The notes under the pieces were generated by a model. The model was not told where the DNA came from and did not search any database. It saw only the letters and a list, made by a program, of their open reading frames with translations. Source: Seminavis robusta (taxonomy: Eukaryota > Bacillariophyta > Bacillariophyceae > Naviculales > Naviculaceae). Taken from it: DNA of 45,777 bases. How positions within the stretch are numbered: position 1 is the stretch's first letter; the number at the start of each line of letters is the position of its first letter. A program made the translations under genes and the position numbers. The stretch lies in the NCBI GenBank assembly GCA_903772945.1, contig CAICTM010000841.1:1-45777 (forward strand), in the 5' to 3' direction. Below are positions 1-11,574 of the stretch, piece by piece.

Positions 1-1806
1 AAAATCATACCCAACATTGGGACTGGCGTGGATAAACTCATCAGTGGCTAGAACAGGGACATCAGCAGCGGACATAGGTAATCCCATGGTGGAAGAAGCA
101 AGGTTGCCACCAGCAGTGATTGGAGCAGCTGGTGGTGGAGGAGCATTGCCACCAGAAGAGGGTGCCTTGTAAGGAAACTTGCGGAACCCACGATGTTCAC
201 TGGTGAAATGAGCACTGGTGCCTTTGGAGAACCTTCCACAGTTGCGACAGTATTTAGCAACCACCTTCCCATCAACAGAAATGGTGTGTTGGGCATCATC
301 GGGAATGTTCTCCCTTGGAGGCATGGAAGCAAGCTTGTCTTTGATAAGAGTTGTGAGTTTGGAGTTGGTTTCAGCACTCAGACCGTTGTCCTTGGGAGCA
401 CCTCGCTTGGGACATGCTGGATCGTTTCTATGATGATCAGTAGCTCCACAATCAAAGCAGGCGCCTCCACGAGGACGGGTACCGCCACTGGCTGATCCAC
501 TGTTTCGATCCTGGGTGAGACTCCCAACTTTTGCCTCAACTGCTTTGTCAATTGCTGCCTGGAAGGCTTTGGCCTGGGATCCCTTGGATCCAAGATGTTG
601 GGCAGGCTCATAAGTTTTCTGGTTGATGAGGACCCGATAGAGGGCATCCAAGTCATTCAAAGTGTCGAGTGCTTCCAATTGTTTGTTCCCATAGTTGCTA
701 TCAAATCCGTTGATGTCACTCTTGACAACAAGCTCATGGACTTTGGATCGAAAGTATGGACAACCACAGCCAAGGAGACCCCTCAGGGATGTGCTGGTTA
801 GTTCAGGCATGGGATCACTGGACATAAAGTTCAATCGAATCTCTTTGATGAGCTTGCTTGCATCGACAACATACATGGACACATTTTCCCCAGGGAACTT
901 GGTGATGTCCAAGTGAAGAAGCTTGGCTTTGAGGGTCTCAATCTTGCTGAGAGAAGGTCGGTATATCTTCTGCAGAAGAGCCAAGAGAAGCTGGGGCCCA
1001 TTGTGCTTGGCTCGAGGGACATATGATTTCAATTCTTCCTGGAGTGCATCAGTGCAAGAGTTCAAGACAGCCTTTCCCGACCAGGCAAGGTTGGTTAGAT
1101 CATACTGGCAAACAGGATGTTGCTGCAGATCCCCATTGGCATCGATGAGTCTGACCCCATTGACTGTGAGGTCCTGATGCCATTTTTCCATCATAGACTC
1201 TGAGACCTGTCCAGGAGCAGTGAACATGTTGATTTTATTAATAGTGTTAGTATTAAGGTCTCCAACAACAAGCTGGAAGACCCCTTCCATTCCATGCTCT
1301 GTCATCATACTCTCAAAGGCGATAAGAGAGGCTAGCACATGAGACCCAGAGGCATTTGACTCAGTCAAAGTCGAGAATAGGAGACTGGGGGAATCCTTCA
1401 GTCCTTTCTTGCATGCCAATTCAATGGGCTGGAGTGTAGTGTGATGTTTTAGATGGTCGTCTCCATGAAAACCCCTGAGGCATAGGGTGCTTTGAGGTTC
1501 CTTTCCCAGTCCATCTGAGCCAGATCCTGTCCAGGCTCCAGTGTGGTTGATACCTCCAAGCCGAGGGGCTTCTGTAAGCTTGGTCTTCTCTTTGGTTTTC
1601 CCAATGTGCTGGAGGAGCTCCTGGAATTGAACTGCGGTCAATGGTGCAGTAGTCATGGTTGGAGGATCAGATGGTGGGATGATTGGATCAGATTCAAAGA
1701 AGGCTTGTCTGAAGCCTTGTGGACTGAACAAGGATGCTGATGCTGGCGCTGCTGTTGAAGATGAGGATGAGGATGCTGAGGCGGAGGAAGCGTCGTCAAG
1801 GTCCAT
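1..1806 (-). mobile_element. Ty1/copia-like retroelement gag region (runs off left edge)
   Basis: One minus-strand frame is open for 602 codons, from an ATG at 1806 down to base 1 with no stop, so the protein continues outside the window. The N-terminus is a Ser/Ala-rich low-complexity stretch. The middle is helical and gag-like. Near residues 445-460 there is a cysteine cluster, CFDCGATDHHRNDPAC, a variant of the retroviral zinc knuckle (C-x2-C-x4-H-x6-C). About 70 residues later a second cluster reads C-R-N-C, then H-F-T-S-E-H, giving C-x2-C-x9-H-x4-H. After that comes a Pro/Ala/Gly-rich linker. Diatom copia-type elements commonly carry such metal-binding motifs ahead of protease and integrase, so I infer gag of a copia-like element. 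No protease, integrase or RT is visible because the window ends. The intact frame suggests a young copy. Family assignment rests on motif memory, not a search. Confidence 0.75.
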
Positions 1807-2025
1807 CAAGTGAGAGGAGCGCGGTGGATCAGTCAATCGAGATCGAGGCTGGAAATCAACAACAGAGGAGCAGCAGCGGCGGTGATGGCAACAAGAGGAT
1901 GAGCGGCAACAAGAGTATCCAGTCAATCGAGTCAATCGAAGATGGAGTTTATGAGCTTTGTTATCCTGCAAACGACCTGCGAGGAGCGAGTCCTTCGTTG
2001 GATCCTTCGTTGGATTTGAATTCGA

Positions 2026-2220
2026 ACAACACGAGCGATCGATCGCTCCGTGTCGTTGTTCTCGCGTCGAAAGTAAACGACCAACTGCAAACCAGTTTAA
2101 AGCAAGCCAGTTCAAACGACCAATGCCAGTCCTGGGTAAGCAGAGACCAACCGATCGACCAGCAGCACGGATAGCAACCACACTGACAACACGAGCGATC
2201 GATCGCTCCGTGTTGTTGTT
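2026..2220. repeat. Two copies of a palindromic 35-bp repeat
   Basis: Near-identical 35-bp units lie at 2026-2060 and 2186-2220, 160 bp apart. Each has a perfect 16-bp palindromic core, GAGCGATCGATCGCTC. The flanks extend the inverted repeat through CAACACG on the left and CCGTGTTG on the right, with a one-base bulge. The second copy is the more symmetrical. Both lie in the presumed leader/LTR of the left retroelement. Confidence 0.85.
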
Positions 2221-2394
2221 CACGTATGTGGTCATCTCCGTCGAGTTAATGAAAAAGTGAGCACTCGCACTCGAAGCACGACTCAAGTTTGAACCCATAA
2301 TAGAGGGTGAAATGGCTCCCGAAGCATGACTCGAAGCCTGACACACAAGCCGAGCCTTCCATATGCAGTCGGAGCTCATTTTTCGATGAATTTT

Positions 2395-2460
2395 GTTAAC
2401 TCGATCGCGACCTCTGCTGTTAACTCGATCGCGACCTCTGCTGTTAACTCGATCGTGACC
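2395..2460. repeat. 24-bp tandem repeat, about 2.7 copies
   Basis: GTTAACTCGATCGCGACC starts at 2395, 2419 and 2443, a strict 24-bp period. The third unit has GATCGTGACC instead of GATCGCGACC. It lies within the presumed leader/LTR of the left retroelement. Confidence 0.9.
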
Positions 2461-2668
2461 GACGAGAGGCAAGGTGAGGTGATGCAAAGCTTTGCCGGTG
2501 ATAGAGATAACAGTATTAGCCGTAACATTAGTGGCTACTGCAGCGGTCGAGATAATAGGATCCTCATTGAGATTATGATCGTCAATAGGATTAAGAAAGG
2601 TGGACTCACATAGGAGTCCATCGTATATAGGATCCTCATCGCGATTTCGATCGACGACAGGAGATGGG

Positions 2669-2726
2669 AGATTGCTTACGAGCGAATCCAGCAGGTTGAC
2701 AAGGGGATTGCTTGCGAGCGAATCCA
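2669..2726. repeat. Short direct repeat pair
   Basis: GATTGCTTACGAGCGAATCC at 2669 recurs at 2706 with one change (GATTGCTTGCGAGCGAATCC), 37 bp apart. This is another short repeat in the presumed leader/LTR of the left retroelement. Confidence 0.8.
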
Positions 2727-2940
2727 AGGGAATTAAGTTGCAATAAGGGGAAGGACTACCGATGAAGATAATGAGAGGAAACTCAGGACTCTGCATCAAG
2801 GGATAGCTCATTCCATTGACAACCATAAGGGATAGACATATAAGAACAAGAATGAGTAACATCTCATAACCTCGCATGCTACCATGCGACAATACCATTG
2901 TGCATTGACTAGTCTAGGGATCTAAGAGATGTAAAGTTTG

Positions 2941-4624
2941 TATTTCCAAATAAGTGAGCAGTTATTGATTATTTTCTAGAATAAGCCTGCTAATTGTAAA
3001 GCTGTAAAGCTGAATTGTAAGCTGTCGATAGATGTATAGGCTACCAGAAGGTATCCCAGGTGGGTGCACGTAGTCGCAAGAAATGGCCATTTGGAAACTT
3101 TGAACTGGGCCAGAACAGAGGTATATTTAGGCTATTGGGGCACTGGTGTTATCAGGGCTACTTCTTTAGATGGCCATTCGGATATGGTTTCATGCGAACG
3201 CGCTATATTAGGTGTCCAGAGAGATGAAAACAGCCAGTTCTATGTGTCCGTTCTGCTTGACTCTCCATGATACTGATACGATAGCAATCTCCACAAGAAT
3301 GTAGAGATTTCTGCTGTACTCCTTTTAGTTGCTCTGCCTTCTATCAATCTGGGCAGCAACAACAACAACAGCAGCTGCATCGGGCACACCGCGAAAGGGC
3401 ACTGCGTTGGCTGGCTGGCAAGCTCAAAAAAAGAGTCCAGGACCGCCACCCACAATGTGCACGGAGTCATCACCAACAGGCAAGTCCAGCCCGTCAAATC
3501 GGCGCAAGTGTACTGATCGATGGATGACGGTAACCATTGATGGTGTGGTCCGAAAAATATGTTTGTTGTGCCCACATGGAAAGGGTCCCAAATGTCGCCG
3601 CACATCGTCACCCAGGCTGCCTCCTTGTTCTGGACCTGATCGTAATTTGTGACTGGAGAGTGATGAAAGGTACGCTGTACCCCGTTATTGCCGGCGTTTT
3701 CATCCACAGCAAGCGATGGAATCCTGCAACTCCACAGCGGTCTTGTAGCCGGGTCCGTCAATGCGCATGCACCAGGGAGTAACCCGTACCAGTATGAGGC
3801 AAGTCGTCTTCGTGCGTTTGTTCGTAGGACGTGGGAGGGTTGGGGCTTACGAATATACCTGGGAAGCCCTCACGATTGTCACCATCCTGGAAAAGATGGG
3901 TTTGATGGATATCATGTTTATTTGGTTTGTTCGTTGCAGAAGATGCGATCTTGATTTTGTGACCTTCCTGAACAAGACGTGGAGGAAACAAAAGGAACTG
4001 CAAAAGCATCTCCGCCCTAGCTATACTGTATGAATTCTAGCTAGCTAGCTAGCCTTGTCAATGGGGCGGAGCAGAGCAGTCAAAATCAATCATTAGTATA
4101 GTGCTAGTTCGAGGAAGTGTACAAAACATGTACAAATCATTTGCTTCCTAGGACACGTCCCGGGGGAAGATATCTTTGATGAGGATGGCGTGGGAATCAA
4201 TACTCAGTCAAGTTCAGAAGCCAGAGAAGGCTTTTAGTGTACCGGTACCTATGTCGCGTGTTTCAATCTCCAAATAATGGCCACGGCCATTATGAGTCGA
4301 CCACCGGATTTAAGGTGACGGAACATGAAAAATCATGATTGTTAAGTATTTGGATCAACTAGATTTTCATTCGTTGACGATATTAATAGTGAAGCCTTAT
4401 CCCAAAGCAGCGCGTCGTATCCGTGATTGACACAGTCTGACACTTAAAGACTGACACTTCTTTTCGCTGGGACTGGGGTTTATCGACCACACAAAAACCT
4501 CACAACTAAACCTCACAAATAAACCTCACAACGTCCCAACATGACTTCGCCTTGAAAGCCTCACAAAAACCAATCATCGCAAAGGAACCTTTTCGACTAA
4601 AAATTACCCTCAAAAATCCCCACC
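2941..4624. other. Region without an assignable gene
   Basis: The stretch is AT-richer to about 3060. Between 3240 and 4033 several medium frames overlap on both strands: 3240-3761 minus (173 codons), and 3688-3954 and 3761-4033 plus. The plus frame at 3688-3954 contains protein-like composition (RRTWEGWGLRIYLGSP) but no family I know, and no frame is clearly preferred. It may be a decayed gene. At 4037-4052 there is a run of CTAG units, and the palindrome TACCGGTA is at 4240-4247. The last 130 bp are probably the promoter and 5' UTR of the next gene. Confidence 0.4.
4495..4533 (+). repeat. 13-bp tandem repeat in presumed 5' UTR
   Basis: Three units of AAACCTCACAA(C/A)N with a strict 13-bp period lie about 90 bp upstream of the ATG of the first cysteine-rich secreted protein. 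A further CCTCACAAAA follows near 4558. Confidence 0.85.
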
Positions 4625-4954
4625 ATGAACTCTCTGCGTTTTCTCATCGTCTTGGCTTTGCTTGCCGTGTCATCTGTGCTTGCCGAGAAACCAGGTACCA
4701 GAGGCCTCCAAGGCGTTGGCAACTGCCCCGACACTGCTCCCGACTTTGGACAGAAATGCCGAGCAGGGCTTCAGTGCAACTATGGCTACCTTGACTTTCC
4801 CGTGAACTCGAATGGAGTTTGCGCCGAGCCATTCACTTGCAGCCCCACAGTGTTTTGCGAATGCACTGCAGACAAGACGTATATTTGTGCCTACGCTTCC
4901 ATTGCGGCTTGTGAGAATGAGTTGGAAGGAGCTTTTGCCTCCTGTGTGCCTTAA
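4625..4954 (+). CDS. Small secreted 10-cysteine protein, copy 1
   Basis: A 109-residue single-exon protein. The ATG at 4625 sits in a good context (CCACCATG). Residues 1-20 form a textbook signal peptide (MNSLRF, then LIVLALLAVSSVLA) with likely cleavage after ...VLA. The mature part has ten cysteines, consistent with five disulphides, and a shared motif CNYGYLDFPVNSNGVCAEPF. I do not recognise the family. The gene 0.6 kb downstream encodes a paralog in which all ten cysteines are conserved, so this is a tandem duplication. Extracellular location is inferred from the signal peptide. No catalytic motif is visible; a structural, adhesive or defence role would be speculation. Confidence 0.85.
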   Translation: MNSLRFLIVLALLAVSSVLAEKPGTRGLQGVGNCPDTAPDFGQKCRAGLQCNYGYLDFPVNSNGVCAEPFTCSPTVFCECTADKTYICAYASIAACENELEGAFASCVP

Positions 4955-5519
4955 AATTAAGTGCAGATCCTTGTTGCGGAATTCGGACAAGAGAATGATT
5001 GTGTTTCTATCTGCCCCGGAAAACCCGTAAGTGTGAACAATGATTCAACGAGACGACTTGGCGCTACCCACCTGCATGGCCACACCGCATGCCACTTCCA
5101 CTCTTTTGCGCTCGGCTACATCTATAGCTATAAATTTATAATATCCCGTCAGTTGTCCTAATGATAGTTGCTTCTAAGATGGTCCACACTTGTACTAGTA
5201 GCTAACTAACAGGTACGAGTACTAGCTAGTACCAAACAGCAGACAGTCTGGTGGCTACGTGGCTACCGTGGCCTGGTGTCTGTAGGCATTGGTCATGAGA
5301 GCAAAGGAGCATGGTCCCGAGCATTCGTGATTGTTGTACCGGTGGCTTACCGGGACTGGTACAGTATCGAGAACCCTTATTAGAACTCGGAAAACGCGAC
5401 CGTACATCCCCTTTTTCCGAGCATCTCATTTTTAGCACTGACACCAACAGTCTCATTTTTCTAATTCAAGCGGAACCGACGAAAACCAGAAGCTTTTTAA
5501 AAGGGAAAACCGGTTAACC
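4955..5519. other. Intergenic region between the paralogs
   Basis: Contains the 3' flank of copy 1 and the upstream region of copy 2. There is a CTAG-rich segment near 5200-5230. No gene, RNA or strong repeat is seen. Confidence 0.6.
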
Positions 5520-5878
5520 ATGAAGTACTTGCGCTTGTTGTTGTTCCGGCCTTGTTGTTGGCTGTATCTACCATTGCCACCGACAGCAATAACGAAGCAT
5601 CCCTCCGAGGACGCTCCCTCCAAGGCCTGGCGCTAGGACAATGCCCCGACGAACCACCCTTCGGCGGGGGCCGTTGCCGCCCGAACATCTCTTGCGACTA
5701 TGGTTACATCAATTTCCCTGTGTACAATGATGATGGAAGTTGCTCGGAACCTTTCACCTGTAATCCAAATACATTCTGCAGTTGCTTCGACAAGAACTAC
5801 GTTTGTGCGCAGGCTTCTGTTGCGGCTTGTTCGAACGCGGATGAATTGCCAGGACTGTACGCCCCATGCGCACCCTAG
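5520..5878 (+). pseudogene. Small secreted 10-cysteine protein, copy 2, frameshifted signal peptide
   Basis: The mature region (QCPDEPPFGGG to the stop at 5876-5878) is colinear with copy 1 and keeps all ten cysteines and the C-[DN]-Y-G-Y-[IL]-[ND]-F-P-V motif. The only suitable ATG, at 5520 in an ACCATGAA context, begins MKYLRLLLF and then runs into a different frame. In the mature frame the upstream codons read VVVPALLLAVSTIATDS, a hydrophobic signal core, but that frame has a TAA at 5498 and no ATG. A one-base indel between about 5535 and 5547 would join the two into a normal signal peptide. This is either a recent pseudogene, a sequencing or assembly error in the T/G-rich stretch, or use of a non-ATG start. 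The conserved mature region argues the break is recent or artefactual. Confidence 0.75.
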
Positions 5879-7393
5879 AAGAAGACGCTTGCAAGGCCTT
5901 TCGGCTGAGAACAAGATTGCCTCACTTTCGTTGAATTGTTGGTGCTACACTTAGTGGGAAGGAGCATTGTGGCTTGTCTGTATGCCACGGCAAAATAAAA
6001 ACGAAGAAATGGACTGCATGCGATCGGTACAAGTCCAGGTCAAGGAGCACCTGGAAGCTGGGCTTCGTACCAAGAAAGATCGAGTCATCTACGTTGTGGC
6101 TAGATGATATCTATATATAGCATAATTGGATCGATTTTCTCAAGTATACAACCCGATAGTTACATTGTGACGTGGTGTGGAACTTACGTTCCCTTTGTGT
6201 ATTCTACGCTTGGCTGCAGTGTGTGGTCCCGGTTGCATTGTTCAGTAAGCGGCGCCCTGTAAGGCTATAATCTAGAAGGATTTAGTTTCCAACTTCTTCG
6301 AGATTCCATTTCAGAGCTATATACTACTAGATGGCTTCGACTGGATGCTTCCCCCCACCACCAAACAATTACTCAAGAAGTATTTGGGTGGGAGTGGGCT
6401 TTGAATTGGCACATCGTTAAGGAGCGACGAAGCATCTCCCTACTCAAAAAAACTCATCTTCTCGTTTCCTCTGAAAAGTCAGGGCGAATTTCTACAGTAG
6501 CTATCAAATCAGAACCCTTGCAACCTCGGCTTTTAGACAAAAGAAGGTTGAGGGCACTGCAGCCAACGGCTCGTTTGGCTAGTACCAGTATAATGCTGGC
6601 GCCAAAGCAACCACAGATTATATCCACAGTCATGAAGCTAGGTAGGCAAGCTTTGCATGCAATGACATTCTGGGACACCTACAGGGCTATTGTCTACCCC
6701 TGTCTACACTATGACCGGAGCTACGAGCTAGGAGTACTTAGTGGTTTGGGCTTAACAGGCTATAGAGCTATTGGTGATACTATTGCTTTGGGCCTAACCC
6801 AAGCTGTGTTTGAGTGTGAGTGGTGGCATTGGCCACACTCATACAGCTGTGTGAACTCTTTACAACAACAAAAGGGTAAGGTGGGTCAGGGAAAGCGAAA
6901 ACATGAGCAATGCACTTGTGTAGCTCCAGTAACCACCTGTAGGTGACTTTTGTCATTGCTCTGGTGTGCTGGAAGAGGAATTGCTCTAGAGGCCATCAGC
7001 AGAAACAACAAAGGGGGTGAAGTGTTGGCGTTGTGTGCAGTGCATGAGGCAAACAAGGCCAAGTCAATGCATGCCTTTAGCCTCACACCTGCTCCAGGTT
7101 TAAGCTACCGAAATGTGAGGCAAGCACTCGACGACAGCCAAATTGACGTGTCTTCTTTTTCAGGATTTGGGTCCTGGTTGGTGATTGCCAATGGGTTCTG
7201 CAATACTCTTTCCCTCTCTGAACAAGTTAACTGATCTTGGCGATTCTGTAACCCCACAGCCACAACTTTTGGTCTTGTAAACTTGGTCAATGGTTTCCAT
7301 ATTAGTAGCCCTAATTGTACCACTCTAGCCCCCCATTTTCCGTCTTGTTCATTTCAGTGCTCAGTTCTCAGGCATTTGAGATCAGCTCTGACT
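5879..7393. other. Intergenic region, no supported gene
   Basis: Frames at 6401-6946 and 6950-7234 (plus) begin with TTG rather than ATG and show no motif, so I do not call them. A half CRE-like TGACGTGG occurs near 6168. The last few hundred bases presumably contain the promoter and 5' UTR of the CRAL-TRIO-like/DUF6824 gene. Confidence 0.5.
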
Positions 7394-9175
7394 ATGGAGC
7401 CTTTTCTACCAGGGCTCGACAGAGACAGCAGTGTTGATCCTCTTCCTATCACTGATACAGCATTCACAGACATGAACACTGCAGACATTCAGGGAGTGTG
7501 TGATCTTCTGGCTCTTGATACCACATCATCCGAAGTCTTTCTGGCTCGAGAATCGGGTGTTCAAAGAGACAAGACGTTTCAGGAAGCAGGTCTTTCCTTG
7601 GATCGTTTCCCTCAGTCTTCTGATGAGGCAGACTTGGTTGATAGGCTCTTGGCCGATGAAATTGAGAAGCTGTCGTTAGAAGAGAAGGAGCGAAGTACTT
7701 TTGACTTATATGGAATGACCCAAGAAACCAAGGATCCTGAGGATGTTGATGCTCTGCTAGAGCAAATGGAGCTGGAAATTCGAAAGATACCAGACCGAAA
7801 AGCATATGAAAAAGCCAAGTATATGAACGAAGAATATGTGATGGAAAAGGATTTCCGGCTTCTGTTTCTTCATTGTGATGAGTTTGATGCCAAGTCTGCG
7901 GCACAACGAATTGTGCAACATTTTGAGGTCAAACGTGAGCTGTTTGGTGATGGACCTGCCTTGGCCAGAAAACTACTCATGAGTGATCTTAGTGAAGACG
8001 ACATGAAGTTTCTCACCTCAGGAGTCCGGCAGCTCTTGCCTGTGCGTGATGCTGCTGGCCGTCTGGTATATGTAATGTGCCCTGGCTTCAGGGACAGCTC
8101 TGTAGCATTGGATTCTCAGGTTAGTAGTTCTACCGGTAGAGCTATTCTACAATGTTGTGCTCATCACATTTTGTGTCTAAATGCTATCTTTTGCCTTCCT
8201 TGTTGATCCAACTACTCATAGCTGCGTGCCGAAATATACTTTGGAATGAGCATTCTCCAAACTGAGGATGCACAAAGGAATGGAGGCATAGTTTTGGTAA
8301 TCTCCCTTCTTGGAGAATCACTGCTCAATCTACAACAACAACTGTTTCTCAAACTTAAGCGATTGAAGAAGCTAAGGTCAGGGGGGTTGATAAAGGTGGC
8401 TGGTGTCCATTTCCTATTGAGCCAAGACTATCTTCGTCCTTTGGTTGGTGGGATCCGATGGTTATTCCCGGAGAAACTGAGAGCAAAAATACGTGTCCAC
8501 TTTGGGGACTTTGATCAGCTCAAATTTGCATTACAGACTTTTGGCATCCCAACTGATTGTCTCCCATTCCATCCAGACAAACCCATTAATCTGAAGAATC
8601 ATGATCAATGGATTCGGAGCTGGCGCAAGCAGGAAGAAAAAGGCAACAATCATACATCTGATATCATTGTCCCCCGTCGATTTGATGTCCTCCTTGGGCG
8701 AGGACGTCGTACCAGGCATCACACGGGCAATGTGAGAGCTGGGCATATCGCTGACATGTTTCGAGACAAGTATGAGACCGCTGGGAGATATGAAAAGACA
8801 GCAATCGCTGAACGAATTGTCACAATTATTCGAGAATCGCATGGCCGGTTTTTGAAGTGGGAAGACGATGCATGGGAAGTAGTGGACCAACAAGCTGCAA
8901 GGAACAAGGTTTGTACAAAAAATGAATCCAACTCTTGGCACGGAGATAAATTTTTGCTGATCTTCCTCACCCATTCCTTTCCTTGCTTGTAGATTTCCCA
9001 CTTCTATAGAAACACACGCAAAAAAGACCCCCCCACCAAAAGCAAGGCATCCCCGTCTGATGGCTCTAGCTCAGAGGGAGAGACACTGGCTTCAGCTGTG
9101 TCCAAGCGGGCGCAACCAAACTCAACGCAACAATCAGCAGAGCGAGTTCAGAAGCGGCACCAACGGGATACCTAA
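7394..9175 (+). CDS. CRAL-TRIO-like plus DUF6824 domain protein (3 exons)
   Basis: Exons are 7394-8119, 8222-8908 and 8993-9175, total 531 residues. Introns of 102 nt (GTTAGT...CATAG) and 84 nt (GTTTGT...TGTAG) both lie between codons. The ATG at 7394 is preferred over an upstream in-frame TTG. Residues 1-140 are acidic and disordered-looking. Residues 152-190 (FRLLFLHCDEFDAKSAAQRI) look like a CRAL-TRIO N-terminal helix bundle. Residues 215-365 look like a divergent SEC14 lipid-binding domain. Residues 395-480 are DUF6824, with the signature FDVLLGRGRRTRHHTGN and, across the last splice, AARNK-ISHFYRNTR. DUF6824 proteins are abundant in diatoms and their role is not established; the basic conserved block may bind nucleic acid (inference). 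The C-terminus is Ser/Lys/Gln-rich. An in-frame stop follows intron 1 if it is not spliced, which supports the exon model. Confidence 0.85.
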
Positions 9176-9487
9176 CTCAAATGGGCTGTCAATAGGTGGA
9201 TTACGGGCTGTTAGCGGGCCTATTGCTGCTTTGCGGGAGCCAATCTCCGGTATACGGTATACCGGTATGGTGCCCCCTGCTGGACCATCTGTTTGTGAGA
9301 TTGCCAATAAGGGATCTGTTTAGCTTTCAGGCGGCAGCTAATGTAAGCCGTAACTTCCTGCAGGTTTCAGAGTTGTAGACATGTGATGTTGATTGGTGTC
9401 AGCTGAAGCTGATGTGCACTCTTAATATTAATTGAATAAAAAGGCTACTGTATGATAGCTAGCAGTTTTCGCAGCTCCTTGCCATTA
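9176..9487. other. Short convergent intergenic region
   Basis: Lies between the 3' ends of two convergent genes. It holds CGGTATACGGTATACCGGTA-type overlapping palindromes near 9249-9267, including TACCGGTA at 9260. AATAAA is present at 9435 (plus). Confidence 0.6.
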
Positions 9488-11072
<1,585 letters not shown>

Positions 11073-11574
11073 GTCAGTGGAAGTTTACAAGATGTGTGGT
11101 ACTGTAGAGCAATAGACAGAACCATACCACAGTTGTGATCGATGCATGCATGGTCGATGGAACGGATCAAGACAAAATATTGTTGATGGGTAATGAAACG
11201 GACAAGCTGGCTGACGTCAGTGCGCCAAAAAGATTTGAGTGCACCAGTTTTAGACGCCACATGGCACATGTTTACCGGGTTGTTAAATCCTTATTCACAA
11301 GGTCAGTACTTTAATCCATGTTTGCCAGCTGATAGTCATGATTCAAGATCGCATTAACTAACTCCCTTCCCTTGGGATTTCTGGATGGTTCCTTCCTGTA
11401 CCGGTTCCAGTGAGCTTACCACTGCCATGCCCGAAAGCGCTACCGTACAGTACCATTCAACCCGGACCTGGATACTGAAAGATACTCACTTTTCTCCACG
11501 ATTCAAAAGCACAGCAAAAAGCTTCCACCAAAGATTCTCACAATTTTTCTTTCAGAACAGCAACCACCATCACC
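11073..11574. promoter_or_regulatory. Divergent promoter region
   Basis: 502 bp separate the protease ATG (minus) from the CRAL-TRIO ATG (plus), so both promoters must lie here. A palindromic CRE is present (separate entry). AAAATATTGTTGATGGGTAA-type AT-rich sequence lies near 11175. No TATA box is convincing. Confidence 0.6.
11212..11219. promoter_or_regulatory. Palindromic CRE (TGACGTCA)
   Basis: A perfect 8-bp cAMP-response element lies within CTGACGTCAG. bZIP proteins bind this core. In diatoms TGACGT elements have been linked to CO2/cAMP-responsive transcription. It sits 139 bp upstream of the protease start and about 355 bp upstream of the CRAL-TRIO start. Function here is inferred from the motif alone. 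Confidence 0.5.

Larger units (their letters stand above)
1807..2940 (-). mobile_element. Probable leader/5' LTR region of the minus-strand retroelement
   Basis: No convincing coding frame is present. Lying directly upstream of the gag ATG, this is where the untranslated leader and 5' LTR should be. It is dense in short direct and inverted repeats, listed separately. A weak primer-binding-site candidate lies on the minus strand at 1966-1953 (GGATAACAAAGCTC). It resembles the 3' end of initiator-Met tRNA only loosely and directly follows a CA dinucleotide. The second LTR is outside the window, so LTR ends cannot be fixed here. The right boundary at about 2940 is a guess. Confidence 0.35.

Noticed and set aside
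48..656. Minus frames at 48-377 and 378-656 as genes
   Set aside because: They are shifted shadows of the single open gag frame 1806-1, which carries the zinc motifs.
1734..2260. Plus frames over 1734-2260
   Set aside because: Low-complexity, repeat-driven frames in the presumed leader/LTR; no motif and opposite to gag.
3240..3761. 173-codon minus frame
   Set aside because: Overlaps similar-length plus frames; Leu run but no signal peptide or family; no basis to prefer it.
6401..7234. Two plus frames of 181 and 94 codons
   Set aside because: Both start at TTG; composition is not protein-like and no splice model links them to the gene at 7394.
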